Source: an uncultured Clostridia bacterium (GTDB lineage Bacteria > Bacillota > Clostridia > Christensenellales > UBA1242). Taken from it: 29,461 nt of DNA. Positions 8,422-16,167 of this stretch are shown piece by piece. Position numbers and translations under genes: made by a program. The stretch's first letter is position 1. Each line of letters opens with the position of its first letter. The stretch lies in NCBI GenBank assembly GCA_944372595.1, contig CALVZT010000001.1, forward strand, positions 1 to 29,461. The letters run 5' to 3'. The notes below the pieces were generated by a model. The model was not told the origin of the DNA. It worked only from the letters and a program-made list of their open reading frames with translations, and did no database searches.

Positions 8422-9120
8422 TTATTTAATCCTTACTAACGTATTATTAACCTTATCACAACTTGTAAGATAATAAGTCGTTTTTTTGCGTTTAGTAATA
8501 AGTGTTGATTTGCTTTTACCATGCAAATGCCCGTATATAACAATTTTAATATCGTTATCTTCAATAATTTTAGTAAATTCCGACTCTTCTAATTTGCTAT
8601 TAAATGGTGGATAATGCATAATGCACACTAATTTATCTTTTTTGTTTGATATTTTTTTTGCACTATCAATGGACATTTTTAATCTTATTTGTTCCCTTTG
8701 ATAAATTTTGTTATCTTGTTCTGATAAACTTTTTTTATCTGGGAGCATCCAACCTCTACTACCACAAAAGACATATTTACCAATCCTTAAACTATCATTT
8801 TGTAATGCATATAACTTCTTTGGTAACGATTTTCTTACATTAGATATTGTACCCCACCAATAATCGTGATTGCCCTTGATGATAATTTTATGACCTTTAA
8901 GTGTTGATAAAAATTGCAAATCGGGGATTGCGTTTTCAAGTGTCATTGCCCAACTAATATCTCCTGCAATAACAACTATATCGTTGTCCCTGACTTTTTT
9001 GTCCCAGTCATTTTTTATTTTTTGTAAATAATCTTGCCAATTACCCCCAAAAATATCCATTGGCTTGGGATTATTGATTGACAAATGCAAATCGCTAATT
9101 GCAAATAACCTACTTCTCAT
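8422..9120 (-). CDS. Calcineurin-like metallophosphoesterase
   Basis: A 232-residue cytoplasmic phosphoesterase with the complete two-metal motif set: DLH (10-12), GD (53-54), GNHD (83-86), H in MHYPP (169) and GHLH (197-200). The GNHDYWWG and GDISWAMT wording is typical of a Firmicutes subfamily of unknown substrate; family members hydrolyse phosphomono- or diesters. The start must be the ATG at 9120 because the DLH motif is only nine codons in and a stop lies in frame shortly upstream. No Shine-Dalgarno is visible, and a promoter lies so close that the transcript may be leaderless. It forms a two-gene unit with the GT4 gene. Confidence 0.9.
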   Translation of the reverse strand: MRSRLFAISDLHLSINNPKPMDIFGGNWQDYLQKIKNDWDKKVRDNDIVVIAGDISWAMTLENAIPDLQFLSTLKGHKIIIKGNHDYWWGTISNVRKSLPKKLYALQNDSLRIGKYVFCGSRGWMLPDKKSLSEQDNKIYQREQIRLKMSIDSAKKISNKKDKLVCIMHYPPFNSKLEESEFTKIIEDNDIKIVIYGHLHGKSKSTLITKRKKTTYYLTSCDKVNNTLVRIK

Positions 9121-9126
9121 GTGGTA

Positions 9127-9155
9127 AGTATATCATAACATTTTTTTTAAGTTAA
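9127..9155 (-). promoter_or_regulatory. Promoter of the metallophosphoesterase gene
   Basis: On the minus strand TATACT (9132-9127) is preceded by TGA, an extended -10 arrangement, with a poor -35 (TTAACT at 9155-9150). The predicted start falls at or within a few bases of the ATG at 9120, which lacks a ribosome binding site. Confidence 0.45.
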
Positions 9156-9237
9156 ACAAATAAATAATTAAATTTTACTTTTTAGAAAAATATTTTTTGT
9201 TATCGACAAATTAGTATGTAATGTAGTTAAAATTAAG

Positions 9238-9266
9238 TTGTAAAATAAGTTTTAATATGATATAAT
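9238..9266 (+). promoter_or_regulatory. Promoter of tig-clpP-clpX-engB
   Basis: TTGTAA (9238-9243), a 17-base spacer and a consensus TATAAT (9261-9266) with TGA immediately before it. The transcript would start near 9273, about 23 bases before the tig ATG. A small dyad ATTAG-TTCG-CTAAT (9265-9278) overlaps the start point. Confidence 0.75.
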
Positions 9267-9295
9267 TAGTTCGCTAATATTAGAAGGAGAAATAT

Positions 9296-10570
9296 ATGAA
9301 ATACAACGTAAAAAAAGAAAAAAATCAATACAAAATAACAATTTCCCTAGACGAGAAAGAATGGGAAGAAGCAATTGAAAATGCTTATCAAAAAAATAAA
9401 AGCAAATATAATATTCAAGGATTCCGCAAAGGCAAAGCTCCACGAAAAGTAATTGAACAAACTTATGGCAAAGGAATCTTCTTTGAAGATGCAATAGATG
9501 GATGTTTCTATAAATATTACTTTGAGGTACTTGGTAAAGAGAAAGAAATTGAACCAATAGATGCCCCACAAGTAGATATTCAAGATTTATCAGATAAAGG
9601 TATTACTCTTGTAGCAATAGTTGACAACAAGCCAGAAGTTAAACTTGGTGCATACAAAGGTCTTACAGTTGCGAAAGACAAAGTATCCGTAAAAGCAAGT
9701 GAAATTGATAAAGAAATAGAAAAAATGGCTGAAAGTCGAGCAAAATTTGTTGAAATTACCCGTCCTGTACAAAATGGGGATTTTGTAACGATTGACTTTG
9801 CTGGAAAAATTGATGGTGTATTATTTGAAGGTGGCACAGGAGTTGATTATGAATTAGAGATTGGCTCACACACATTTATCGATAACTTTGAAGAACAAAT
9901 TATTGGAATGAATATTGGTGAAACAAAAGATATCAATGTTAAATTCCCAGACAATTATCATGCCGAAGCTCTCAAAGGCAAACCAGCAGTATTCGAAGTA
10001 ACTGTCAAAAATATCAAAACAAAAGAATTACCTACAATTGATGACAAATTTGCAGACGATTGCAGTGAACATTCTACTCTTGAAGAACTCAAAAAAGATA
10101 TTAAAGAAAAGATAAAAGCGAGAAAGGAACGTGACGCTGAGCAAAAGCAACAAGAAGAAATACTCAAAATGATTACCGATGCATCTTCTGTTGAAATTCC
10201 AAGTACTTTGATAGATAGACAAGTTGAAGACTTTATCAAAGACTTTGAATACCGTTTGAGTTATCAAGGTTTAAAAATAGAAGATTATGTAAATTATATG
10301 GGTACAACCATTGAAGATTTGAAAAAAGACAAGCGTGCTGATGCTGAGAATACTGTTAAAACTCGTCTTGTTATAGAAAAAATCTTAACTGACGAAAAAA
10401 TTACAGTGACCGATGAAGATATCGCTGAAAAATATAATACTGGCAGAGAAAAACCATTAAGCATATCTGAAATCAAAAAAGAACTTAATAATGAACAATT
10501 AGCATATATGGAAAACGGCTTGTTATTAAAGAAATTTTTTGATTTCTTAAAAGCAAACAACAATATGTAA
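9296..10570 (+). CDS. tig: Trigger factor, ribosome-associated chaperone and prolyl isomerase
   Basis: Trigger factor binds the ribosome exit tunnel and shields nascent chains. The 424 residues match the family length. The N-terminal ribosome-binding domain carries the signature GFRKGKAPR (42-50), an FKBP-like peptidyl-prolyl isomerase domain follows (about 147-250, with GDFVTIDFAGKIDG and LEIGS), and the C-terminal helical chaperone arms are rich in Lys and Glu. The ATG has AGAAGGAGA at a normal spacing. First gene of a plus-strand operon with clpP 22 bases downstream, an arrangement common in Clostridia and proteobacteria. Confidence 0.97.
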   Translation: MKYNVKKEKNQYKITISLDEKEWEEAIENAYQKNKSKYNIQGFRKGKAPRKVIEQTYGKGIFFEDAIDGCFYKYYFEVLGKEKEIEPIDAPQVDIQDLSDKGITLVAIVDNKPEVKLGAYKGLTVAKDKVSVKASEIDKEIEKMAESRAKFVEITRPVQNGDFVTIDFAGKIDGVLFEGGTGVDYELEIGSHTFIDNFEEQIIGMNIGETKDINVKFPDNYHAEALKGKPAVFEVTVKNIKTKELPTIDDKFADDCSEHSTLEELKKDIKEKIKARKERDAEQKQQEEILKMITDASSVEIPSTLIDRQVEDFIKDFEYRLSYQGLKIEDYVNYMGTTIEDLKKDKRADAENTVKTRLVIEKILTDEKITVTDEDIAEKYNTGREKPLSISEIKKELNNEQLAYMENGLLLKKFFDFLKANNNM

Positions 10571-10592
10571 TTAATATTAGGAGGATAAAATT

Positions 10593-11180
10593 ATGTTAAT
10601 TCCTATGGTAGTTGACCAAACTGGCAACGGTGAAAGGTCATACGATATTTATTCAAGATTACTTGAAGACAGAATAATATTCCTAACTGGCGAAATTGAT
10701 GACAATACAGCAAATATTGTCGTTGCCCAACTAATATATCTTGAAGGCAAAAATCCAGATAAGGACATTTCTTTATATATAAATAGTCCAGGCGGTAGTG
10801 TATCAGCTGGTCTTGCAATATATGATACCATTAACTATATCAAATGTGACGTTAGTACGATTTGTATTGGGCTAGCTGCATCGATGGGAGCATTTTTGCT
10901 TAGCAGTGGTACAAAAGGCAAAAGATATGCCCTACCTAATTCTGAGATTATGATTCATCAACCACTTGGAGGTGCAAAGGGTCAAGCGAGCGATATCCAA
11001 ATTCAAGCAAATCAAATTCAAAAAATCAAACATAAAATAAATGATATATTATCAAAACAAACTGGTAAACCATACGAACAAATCGAAAAAGATACCGATA
11101 GAGATTTTTATATGACAGCAGAACAAGCAAAAGAATACGGGCTTGTAGATGAAATATTTTATACTCGCAAAAAGAAATAA
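10593..11180 (+). CDS. clpP: ATP-dependent Clp protease proteolytic subunit
   Basis: ClpP forms the tetradecameric serine peptidase barrel that degrades proteins unfolded by ClpX or ClpC. The 195-residue product carries the catalytic triad Ser97 (GLAASMGAF), His122 (MIHQPLGG) and Asp171 (DRDF), plus NSPGGSV. Start ATG preceded by AGGAGG. It lies between tig and clpX. No CtsR-type tandem heptads were seen in front of tig or clpP, so heat-shock control is not evident from this sequence. Confidence 0.98.
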   Translation: MLIPMVVDQTGNGERSYDIYSRLLEDRIIFLTGEIDDNTANIVVAQLIYLEGKNPDKDISLYINSPGGSVSAGLAIYDTINYIKCDVSTICIGLAASMGAFLLSSGTKGKRYALPNSEIMIHQPLGGAKGQASDIQIQANQIQKIKHKINDILSKQTGKPYEQIEKDTDRDFYMTAEQAKEYGLVDEIFYTRKKK

Positions 11181-11195
11181 CATTAAGGAGGCAAT

Positions 11196-12461
11196 ATGCC
11201 AAAAGACAATAAATTAGTATGTTCATTTTGTGGCAAAACTCAATCAGAGGTCAAAAGACTAATTGCAAGTCCAGACGGAGAAAGTTTTATATGCGACGAA
11301 TGTATAAATATTTGCACAGAAATAATTAAGGAAGATAAATATACAAAAACTCAAAACAAAATTGACCTCCCTCTTCCCCATCAAATCAAGGAAATGCTTG
11401 ATCAATATATTATAGGGCAAGAAGAAGCAAAAAAAGTTTTGTCCGTTGCGGTATATAATCATTATAAACGAATTAATTATAATGCAGATATTAAAAAGAC
11501 AAAACCAACCGAACAACCAATAGAACTTGAAAAAAGTAACGTATTAATGATAGGCCCAACTGGTAGTGGTAAGACATTACTTGCAAAAACACTTGCCAAA
11601 ATTTTAAAAGTGCCTTTTGCAAGTTGCGATGCAACTACTCTAACAGAGGCAGGCTATGTTGGAGATGATGTTGAGAACATTCTTCTAAAATTAATTCAAG
11701 CTGCTGATTATGATATTGAAAAGGCTCAACGTGGTATAATCTATATCGACGAGATTGATAAAATTTCGAGAAAAAGTGAAAATCGCTCTATTACAAGAGA
11801 CGTATCCGGCGAAGGTGTTCAACAGGCATTATTAAAAATACTTGAAAGCACAGTAGCAAGCGTTCCTCCACAAGGTGGTAGAAAACATCCACAACAAGAA
11901 ATGATAGCAATTGACACAACAAATATACTCTTTATTTGTGGTGGTGCCTTTGTTGGACTTGAAAAAATTATTAATAAGCGCATAACTGATGCATCATTAG
12001 GATTTGGAGCAGGTATCAAGTCATCAAAAGATGATGTTGAAAATTATGAATTAATTAAACAAATTACTCCTCAGGACTTAATCAAATTTGGCCTTATACC
12101 AGAATTTGTTGGAAGGCTACCAATTGTTGTTGGACTTCACGACCTAACCGAAGACGCATTAAAAATAATTTTAACTACTCCAAAAAATTCAATTACCAAA
12201 CAATATCAAAAAATGTTTGATATGGATGGAATCAAATTATCATTTGACGAAGGTGCAATTGATGCCGTTGCAAAAAAAGCAATGAAACTCAAAACTGGCG
12301 CAAGAGGATTAAGAACGATATTAGAAGAATCAATGTTATCATTAATGTACACTGCTCCTGCCGACAAATCAATTGATAGCATTACTATAAATGAAGACTT
12401 TATCACAAAAACTGCCGAACCAATTATTCACAGAAAAAAATCAGAAGAAGAGAGTGCTTAA
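11196..12461 (+). CDS. clpX: ATP-dependent Clp protease ATP-binding subunit ClpX
   Basis: ClpX is the AAA+ unfoldase partner of ClpP. The N-terminal zinc-binding domain has Cys9, Cys12, Cys33 and Cys36. The AAA+ core has Walker A GPTGSGKT (120-127), pore loop GYVG (153-156), Walker B IIYIDEID (181-188), the GGRKHP loop (228-233) and [11 protein letters not shown] (299-309). The ClpP-docking loop reads LGF (268-270) instead of the commoner IGF, a conservative change. GARGLR marks sensor 2. Length 421 is normal. AAGGAGG stands six bases before the ATG, and clpP ends 15 bases upstream. Confidence 0.98.
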   Translation: MPKDNKLVCSFCGKTQSEVKRLIASPDGESFICDECINICTEIIKEDKYTKTQNKIDLPLPHQIKEMLDQYIIGQEEAKKVLSVAVYNHYKRINYNADIKKTKPTEQPIELEKSNVLMIGPTGSGKTLLAKTLAKILKVPFASCDATTLTEAGYVGDDVENILLKLIQAADYDIEKAQRGIIYIDEIDKISRKSENRSITRDVSGEGVQQALLKILESTVASVPPQGGRKHPQQEMIAIDTTNILFICGGAFVGLEKIINKRITDASLGFGAGIKSSKDDVENYELIKQITPQDLIKFGLIPEFVGRLPIVVGLHDLTEDALKIILTTPKNSITKQYQKMFDMDGIKLSFDEGAIDAVAKKAMKLKTGARGLRTILEESMLSLMYTAPADKSIDSITINEDFITKTAEPIIHRKKSEEESA

Positions 12462-12464
12462 AGT

Positions 12465-13040
12465 ATGGCAATTGAATTTATAACCAGTGTAGCAAGTGCT
12501 GATAAATTATTACAAACTTCATATCCCGAAGTCGCTTTTGTCGGCAGAAGCAACGTTGGTAAAAGTTCAATTATAAATTTAATCGCTGACAACAAAAAAC
12601 TAGCCAAAACTTCATCTACCCCAGGAAGAACACGACTTGTTAATTACTTTTTAGTAAATAATAATTATTATCTAGTTGACTTACCAGGGTACGGATATGC
12701 TAGGGCCAACAAATCCATCAAATCGACTTGGGATAAATTGTTAGATAGTTATTTAACCAAGAGCAAAAATTTGAAATGTGTTTATCTGTTACTAGATATT
12801 AGACATCTACCTAGCCAACTTGATAAGCAAATGGTGGAATATTTATACTACAACAACATTCCAATAGTTTTTATTTTAACTAAGGCCGACAAACTATCAA
12901 AAGCACAACAAAATAACAATGCAACAAAAATTGCAAACGAACTTGGTATTCCAAAAGCCAACTTTATAATAACTTCGGCAGAAAAAAAATTGGGCAAAGA
13001 CCAAATAATTGCAGATATAATCAATAAAATATCCCAATAA
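12465..13040 (+). CDS. engB: Ribosome biogenesis GTPase EngB (YsxC/YihA)
   Basis: EngB is an essential TrmE-Era-family GTPase needed for assembly of the large ribosomal subunit. The 191 residues contain G1 GRSNVGKS (27-34), a G2 region TPGRT (52-56), G3 DLPG (72-75), G4 TKAD (139-142) and a G5-like SAEKK (171-175). The ATG starts three bases after the clpX stop and has only a weak purine-rich stretch upstream, so it is probably translated by coupling to clpX. In many Firmicutes lon genes lie between clpX and engB; here none do. A strong terminator follows. Confidence 0.96.
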   Translation: MAIEFITSVASADKLLQTSYPEVAFVGRSNVGKSSIINLIADNKKLAKTSSTPGRTRLVNYFLVNNNYYLVDLPGYGYARANKSIKSTWDKLLDSYLTKSKNLKCVYLLLDIRHLPSQLDKQMVEYLYYNNIPIVFILTKADKLSKAQQNNNATKIANELGIPKANFIITSAEKKLGKDQIIADIINKISQ

Positions 13041-13055
13041 TATTATGATAGTAAT

Positions 13056-13084
13056 AGAGAACATTAATTGTTCTCTTTTTTTCT
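13056..13084 (+). terminator. Rho-independent terminator after engB
   Basis: AGAGAACA (13056-13063) pairs with TGTTCTCT (13069-13076) around a five-base loop, followed by a run of T. It closes the tig operon and separates it from the promoter of the next gene. Confidence 0.88.
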
Positions 13085-13088
13085 TTAT

Positions 13089-13117
13089 CACAATTTTTAT
13101 TTTTTTTGCATAAGATA
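13089..13117 (+). promoter_or_regulatory. Possible SigK-type (late mother-cell) promoter
   Basis: CACA (13089-13092), exactly 16 bases, then CATAAGATA (13109-13117). This matches the Bacillus SigK pattern mACm-N16-CATAnnnTA at every specified position. No good SigA pair is evident upstream of the following gene. The region is AT-rich, so a chance match is possible. The gene begins 31 bases further on with AGGAGG. Confidence 0.45.
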
Positions 13118-13148
13118 AAACGTATAGGTAAAACATAGGAGGTAAAAA

Positions 13149-13802
13149 ATGTCATTTTATACTAGCAATCGTACAGGTAACTGCCCAGGAACTCTTAACG
13201 GCAATGCAATGAATGGAATTTGTGAAAAAGCATGTATCGAAGTAAACAAAGTTCTTGATGCTTGTATGAAACAAACTCAACAATCAATGCAAGTTACCCT
13301 TACAAATCAAACTCCTGCAAGTCCTACTACACCTTTAACTTTTGTTAGCGCGACCACAAATGGTCAATCCACTTTAACTGATTTAGTTGTAGAGCGTTTG
13401 GTAGATAGACCTAATTTTGCTCGTGTAACCGGCAACGTTAACATCCCTATTCTTGTTACATACACCGACGCAAACAATGTAACTGGTACAGGTGAAGCAA
13501 CACTAACAATACCATTTGACGTGATTTTGTTTGTGCCTCAACCATCAATAGTACCATTTACAATCGAAGCATTCGGCAGTAGTTCAAGCCCTAGTGGTAG
13601 TTATGTTAGCGGAAGTGTATTCAATATAAATACATGTGTTGCGGTTATAATAAAAGTAGTAGTAGAAGCAGACATCTTAGTACCAAGTTACGGATATTGT
13701 TCTTTCCCACCATGCCAAGAATATACCCAGGATGTTTGCACAGGTTTCTTTGATTTGCCACTATTCCCTACCGCAGTACAAACTGGCCGTTGTGGAACTT
13801 AA
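13149..13802 (+). CDS. Cysteine-containing protein of unknown function, possibly spore-associated
   Basis: A 217-residue protein I cannot assign to a named family. It starts MSFYTSNRTGNCPG with no signal peptide or membrane segment. A Cys-bearing helical segment ICEKACIEVNKVLDACMK (about 24-41) is followed by a long Thr/Val/Ser-rich beta-type region with SATTNGQ, RVTGNVNIPI and VTGTGEATLTIP. The C-terminal part is again Cys-rich (YGYCSFPPCQEYTQDVC, then FFDLPLFP). The layout, a Cys-containing 'V-x-K-V-x-D-A-C' segment plus beta-rich domain, recalls clostridial proteins related to SPOCS-type spore proteins, and the SigK-like promoter fits that, but both points are inference. AGGAGG precedes the ATG, and a terminator follows directly, so it is a one-gene unit. 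Confidence 0.75.
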   Translation: MSFYTSNRTGNCPGTLNGNAMNGICEKACIEVNKVLDACMKQTQQSMQVTLTNQTPASPTTPLTFVSATTNGQSTLTDLVVERLVDRPNFARVTGNVNIPILVTYTDANNVTGTGEATLTIPFDVILFVPQPSIVPFTIEAFGSSSSPSGSYVSGSVFNINTCVAVIIKVVVEADILVPSYGYCSFPPCQEYTQDVCTGFFDLPLFPTAVQTGRCGT

Positions 13803-13805
13803 AAA

Positions 13806-13830
13806 AAACACCCTACTTCAAAGGGTGTTT
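13806..13830. terminator. Bidirectional terminator between convergent genes
   Basis: AACACCCT (13807-13814) and AGGGTGTT (13822-13829) form an eight-pair stem around a seven-base loop. A runs lie on one side and T runs on the other, so it can end both the plus-strand Cys-containing gene and the minus-strand operon. Confidence 0.9.
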
Positions 13831-13841
13831 TTTTTATTTTA

Positions 13842-14222
13842 TTAAAACAAAGCAATAATTGCAAAAATTGTCATTCCACAAAATATACCACTCAAACATA
13901 TAAATAACAATGATGGTAAAAATACATCCATTTTACCAAGTCCACGTATTTTACTTTTTGGTTTGCCCTCTCCAATATAATATTGACCTTCGTCATAACT
14001 ATATTCACTTGCATCAAATATTTCATCTCTTGGATCATAGGATATTTTGTTCCTATATTTTTTTATTGACTTAATAGCACTCATAATACATGCAACAGCC
14101 ATAAAAAGCGAGAATAACAAATAAAATATCTCAGCTACTGCAATTAATGGAACACAAATAATACCAATGCCATACATCACAAGCATTGCAATGTTGTATT
14201 TGTCTTTAAAATACTCTTTCAT
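13842..14222 (-). CDS. Small membrane protein of unknown function
   Basis: A 126-residue protein with hydrophobic segments at about 11-31, 33-49 and 101-125, the last perhaps long enough to form a hairpin. A polar, acidic loop of about 50 residues holds DPRDEIFDASEYSYDEGQYY and a Lys/Gly-rich stretch. It resembles no family I recognise. It is the last gene of the ABC-sepF-lspA-rluD operon, nine bases after the preceding small membrane protein, with AGGAG before the ATG, and ends at a terminator. Its pairing with the 83-residue protein suggests a shared membrane role, which is inference only. Confidence 0.78.
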   Translation of the reverse strand: MKEYFKDKYNIAMLVMYGIGIICVPLIAVAEIFYLLFSLFMAVACIMSAIKSIKKYRNKISYDPRDEIFDASEYSYDEGQYYIGEGKPKSKIRGLGKMDVFLPSLLFICLSGIFCGMTIFAIIALF

Positions 14223-14231
14223 TCAATTCTC

Positions 14232-14483
14232 CTACACAAAATATAATGCAACTATTGCAATTAAAGCAATAATTAATAAAATCATAAATATTACACTTCT
14301 TTTGCTTTTAGCATAGGAAAAAGCAACCATAGCAGTTACTACAAGCCCTAACACCGAAGATATTATTTTACAAACTTCCGCCGTCTTAGGAAATATCACT
14401 CCTACTGTCATACTTGCCAAAATTAATAATATTGCAATATAAGCAACAAACTGAACAAACCTTCTTAAAGTAACATTAGTCAT
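14232..14483 (-). CDS. Small three-helix membrane protein of unknown function
   Basis: An 83-residue, almost entirely hydrophobic protein with three predicted membrane segments (about 10-30, 36-57 and 63-82) and a short basic loop YAKSKRS between the last two. No catalytic or binding motif is visible. AAGGAG lies six bases before the ATG, and the gene begins 11 bases after the rluD stop, so it belongs to the same operon. Function unknown. Confidence 0.75.
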   Translation of the reverse strand: MTNVTLRRFVQFVAYIAILLILASMTVGVIFPKTAEVCKIISSVLGLVVTAMVAFSYAKSKRSVIFMILLIIALIAIVALYFV

Positions 14484-14494
14484 ATTGTATCTCC

Positions 14495-15391
14495 TTATTT
14501 TGTTCTCAACTTATTAAGATATTGTACAAAATAATCTGGTTCTTTTGCAACAAATTCCATTAACTTTTTTGTTTTTGGATGAGTAAATATAAGTTTATAT
14601 GCATGTAGCAATTGCCCATTTAAACCACTTACTTCTTTTCCATATACTTTATCTCCAATAACTGCATGTCCAAGATAAGCACAATGAACGCGAATTTGAT
14701 GAGTTCTTCCAGTTTGTAAAGAAAATTCAACAAAACTTGCTCCCCTCAAATATTCCAATGTTTTGTAATGCGTTATTGCAAGTTTACCTTCATTATCGCC
14801 AACTACAAACATTTTTTTGCGTTCTTTTGTTCCTCTTGCAATGTGTGTAGTAATTGTGCCTTCTTCTTTCATTTTTCCTTCAACAATAGCATGGTATATA
14901 CGTTTGCAATCTTTATTTTCTATCTGTTTTGCCAAACATCTGTGTGCTTTATCATTTTTGGCAATTACTATAAGTCCAGAAGTGTCTTTGTCAAGACGAT
15001 GAACGATACCTGGTCGATACGAACCATTAACACTGCTTAATGACTTCATACGATACATAATAGCATTAACAAGCGTATGTGTATAGCAGCCACTTGAAGG
15101 ATGAACGACCATACCTTGTGGCTTATTAATAACTGCTAAATCATCATCTTCATATACAATCTCTAATGGGATATCCTCTGGCAAAATATCGCTTATTACT
15201 TCATCATCAACCTCAACTTGTATTAATTGACCACATTTGATTAATGTTCCCGCCTTTACATATTTACCATCAAGCGTGATTCGGTTATTATCTATTAAAT
15301 TTTTTATTTGACTACGCGACTTATCTAATTTGCTAGCTATATAATTATCAAGGCGTATTCCATCACAATCAACAATAATTTTTTCTATCAA
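14495..15391 (-). CDS. Large-subunit rRNA pseudouridine synthase, RluD type
   Basis: RluA/RluD-family enzymes isomerise specific uridines of 23S rRNA to pseudouridine. The protein has an N-terminal S4 RNA-binding domain (GIRLDNYIASKLDKSRSQIK) and a catalytic domain with PGIVHRLDKDTSGL, holding the nucleophilic Asp, and LQTGRTHQIRVH. The open frame extends 23 codons upstream inside lspA, but the family N-terminus begins at a TTG at 15391. That TTG overlaps the lspA TGA (TTGA) and has AAGGA and GAAGAAGAG upstream, so I take it as the start, giving 298 residues. The lspA-rluD order matches lspA-ylyB in Bacillus. The exact uridine targets cannot be read. Confidence 0.92.
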   Translation of the reverse strand: MIEKIIVDCDGIRLDNYIASKLDKSRSQIKNLIDNNRITLDGKYVKAGTLIKCGQLIQVEVDDEVISDILPEDIPLEIVYEDDDLAVINKPQGMVVHPSSGCYTHTLVNAIMYRMKSLSSVNGSYRPGIVHRLDKDTSGLIVIAKNDKAHRCLAKQIENKDCKRIYHAIVEGKMKEEGTITTHIARGTKERKKMFVVGDNEGKLAITHYKTLEYLRGASFVEFSLQTGRTHQIRVHCAYLGHAVIGDKVYGKEVSGLNGQLLHAYKLIFTHPKTKKLMEFVAKEPDYFVQYLNKLRTK

Positions 15392-15843
15392 CTCTTCTTC
15401 TTTTCCTTGTAAAAAAATAAAATATAAATAGTGAGTAGTACCGCACCAATAAACAAACAAGAATCCGCTATATTAAATATAGGAAAACTAGGCCAAAATT
15501 CAAATCGAATAAAATCTCTTACATAACCTAAAAATATTCTATCTATAAGATTTCCTAATGCACCACCGATTATTAATGATATAGAAATATTATAGAACAA
15601 ATTGTTGTTTTTAAAAAACCAGTCAAATAGTAAAATAGCAACTAAAAACACAATAGTAATTGTAAGTAATAACCACAATTTGCCTGAAAGAATTCCCCAA
15701 GCCGCCCCAGTATTATGGTGACTGTACACCGATAATAATTTGGGTATTAATACAAAATATTGACCTTCAAATAGTATTTTTGTGATTAAGTCAATTAATA
15801 TTACTATTGGAATTACAATGCATTTAGTAAGCCATTTTCTCAT
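15388..15843 (-). CDS. lspA: Lipoprotein signal peptidase (signal peptidase II)
   Basis: LspA cuts the signal peptide of prolipoproteins after diacylglyceryl transfer to the lipobox cysteine. The 151-residue protein has four membrane segments. The conserved blocks are NTGAAWG, the first catalytic Asp in GALGNLIDR, the VRDFI segment, and the second catalytic Asp in FNIADS. GGAC before the ATG serves as a modest ribosome binding site, 13 bases after the sepF stop. Its stop overlaps the TTG start of rluD. Confidence 0.97.
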   Translation of the reverse strand: MRKWLTKCIVIPIVILIDLITKILFEGQYFVLIPKLLSVYSHHNTGAAWGILSGKLWLLLTITIVFLVAILLFDWFFKNNNLFYNISISLIIGGALGNLIDRIFLGYVRDFIRFEFWPSFPIFNIADSCLFIGAVLLTIYILFFYKEKKKS

Positions 15844-15856
15844 ATAATGTCCTTAA

Positions 15857-16165
15857 TTAATTTAATATATATTTATTATCATTAACTTTTTTCATATCAC
15901 ATTTAAGAGCATAACAAGCCCCACTCAAAAAGTCAATTATTTTTGTTTTGTTGCTTGATGATAACTCATCTAACAAAATAACAACCTGTTTTTTATTTCT
16001 TAACAATTGAACAACAACTTTTAAATCATTATTGGATTTAATATGATATTCATTAATTTGTTCAGCGGGAATATTGTTGTCATCATTGTTATTTTCAACA
16101 ACTTTTTGTTTCGTTTGTTTTTCTTCAAATCCTAAACCCTTAAATATAATATCAAAAAATTTCAT
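15857..16165 (-). CDS. sepF: SepF-like cell division protein (short form)
   Basis: SepF anchors and bundles FtsZ at the division site in Gram-positive bacteria. The 102 residues start MKFFDIIFKGLGFEE, which can form the N-terminal amphipathic membrane-binding helix. After a short Asn/Asp-rich linker comes the SepF core: VVVQLLRNKKQVVILLDEL, KIIDFLSGACYAL, and a final beta strand DMKKVNDNKYIL. Usual SepF is about 140-160 residues, so the linker is much reduced and the C-terminal extension absent. AGGAGATAATTATG marks the start. Position directly before lspA-rluD is a contracted version of the Bacillus ylm-divIVA-ileS-lspA-ylyB region. Confidence 0.86.
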   Translation of the reverse strand: MKFFDIIFKGLGFEEKQTKQKVVENNNDDNNIPAEQINEYHIKSNNDLKVVVQLLRNKKQVVILLDELSSSNKTKIIDFLSGACYALKCDMKKVNDNKYILN

Positions 16166-16167
16166 AA

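Noticed and set aside
9121..9295. CtsR or CIRCE heat-shock operator before tig-clpP
   Set aside because: Neither the tandem GGTCAAA-type heptads nor the TTAGCACTC-N9-GAGTGCTAA repeat is present.
11196..12465. Missing lon genes between clpX and engB as a deletion
   Set aside because: No gene remnant is visible, and lon location varies among Firmicutes; the clpX-engB spacing is tight and normal.
15392..15460. The longer rluD reading frame starting at 15460
   Set aside because: It would overlap lspA by 73 bases, has no ribosome binding site, and adds a hydrophobic N-terminus foreign to the family; the TTG at 15391 fits better.
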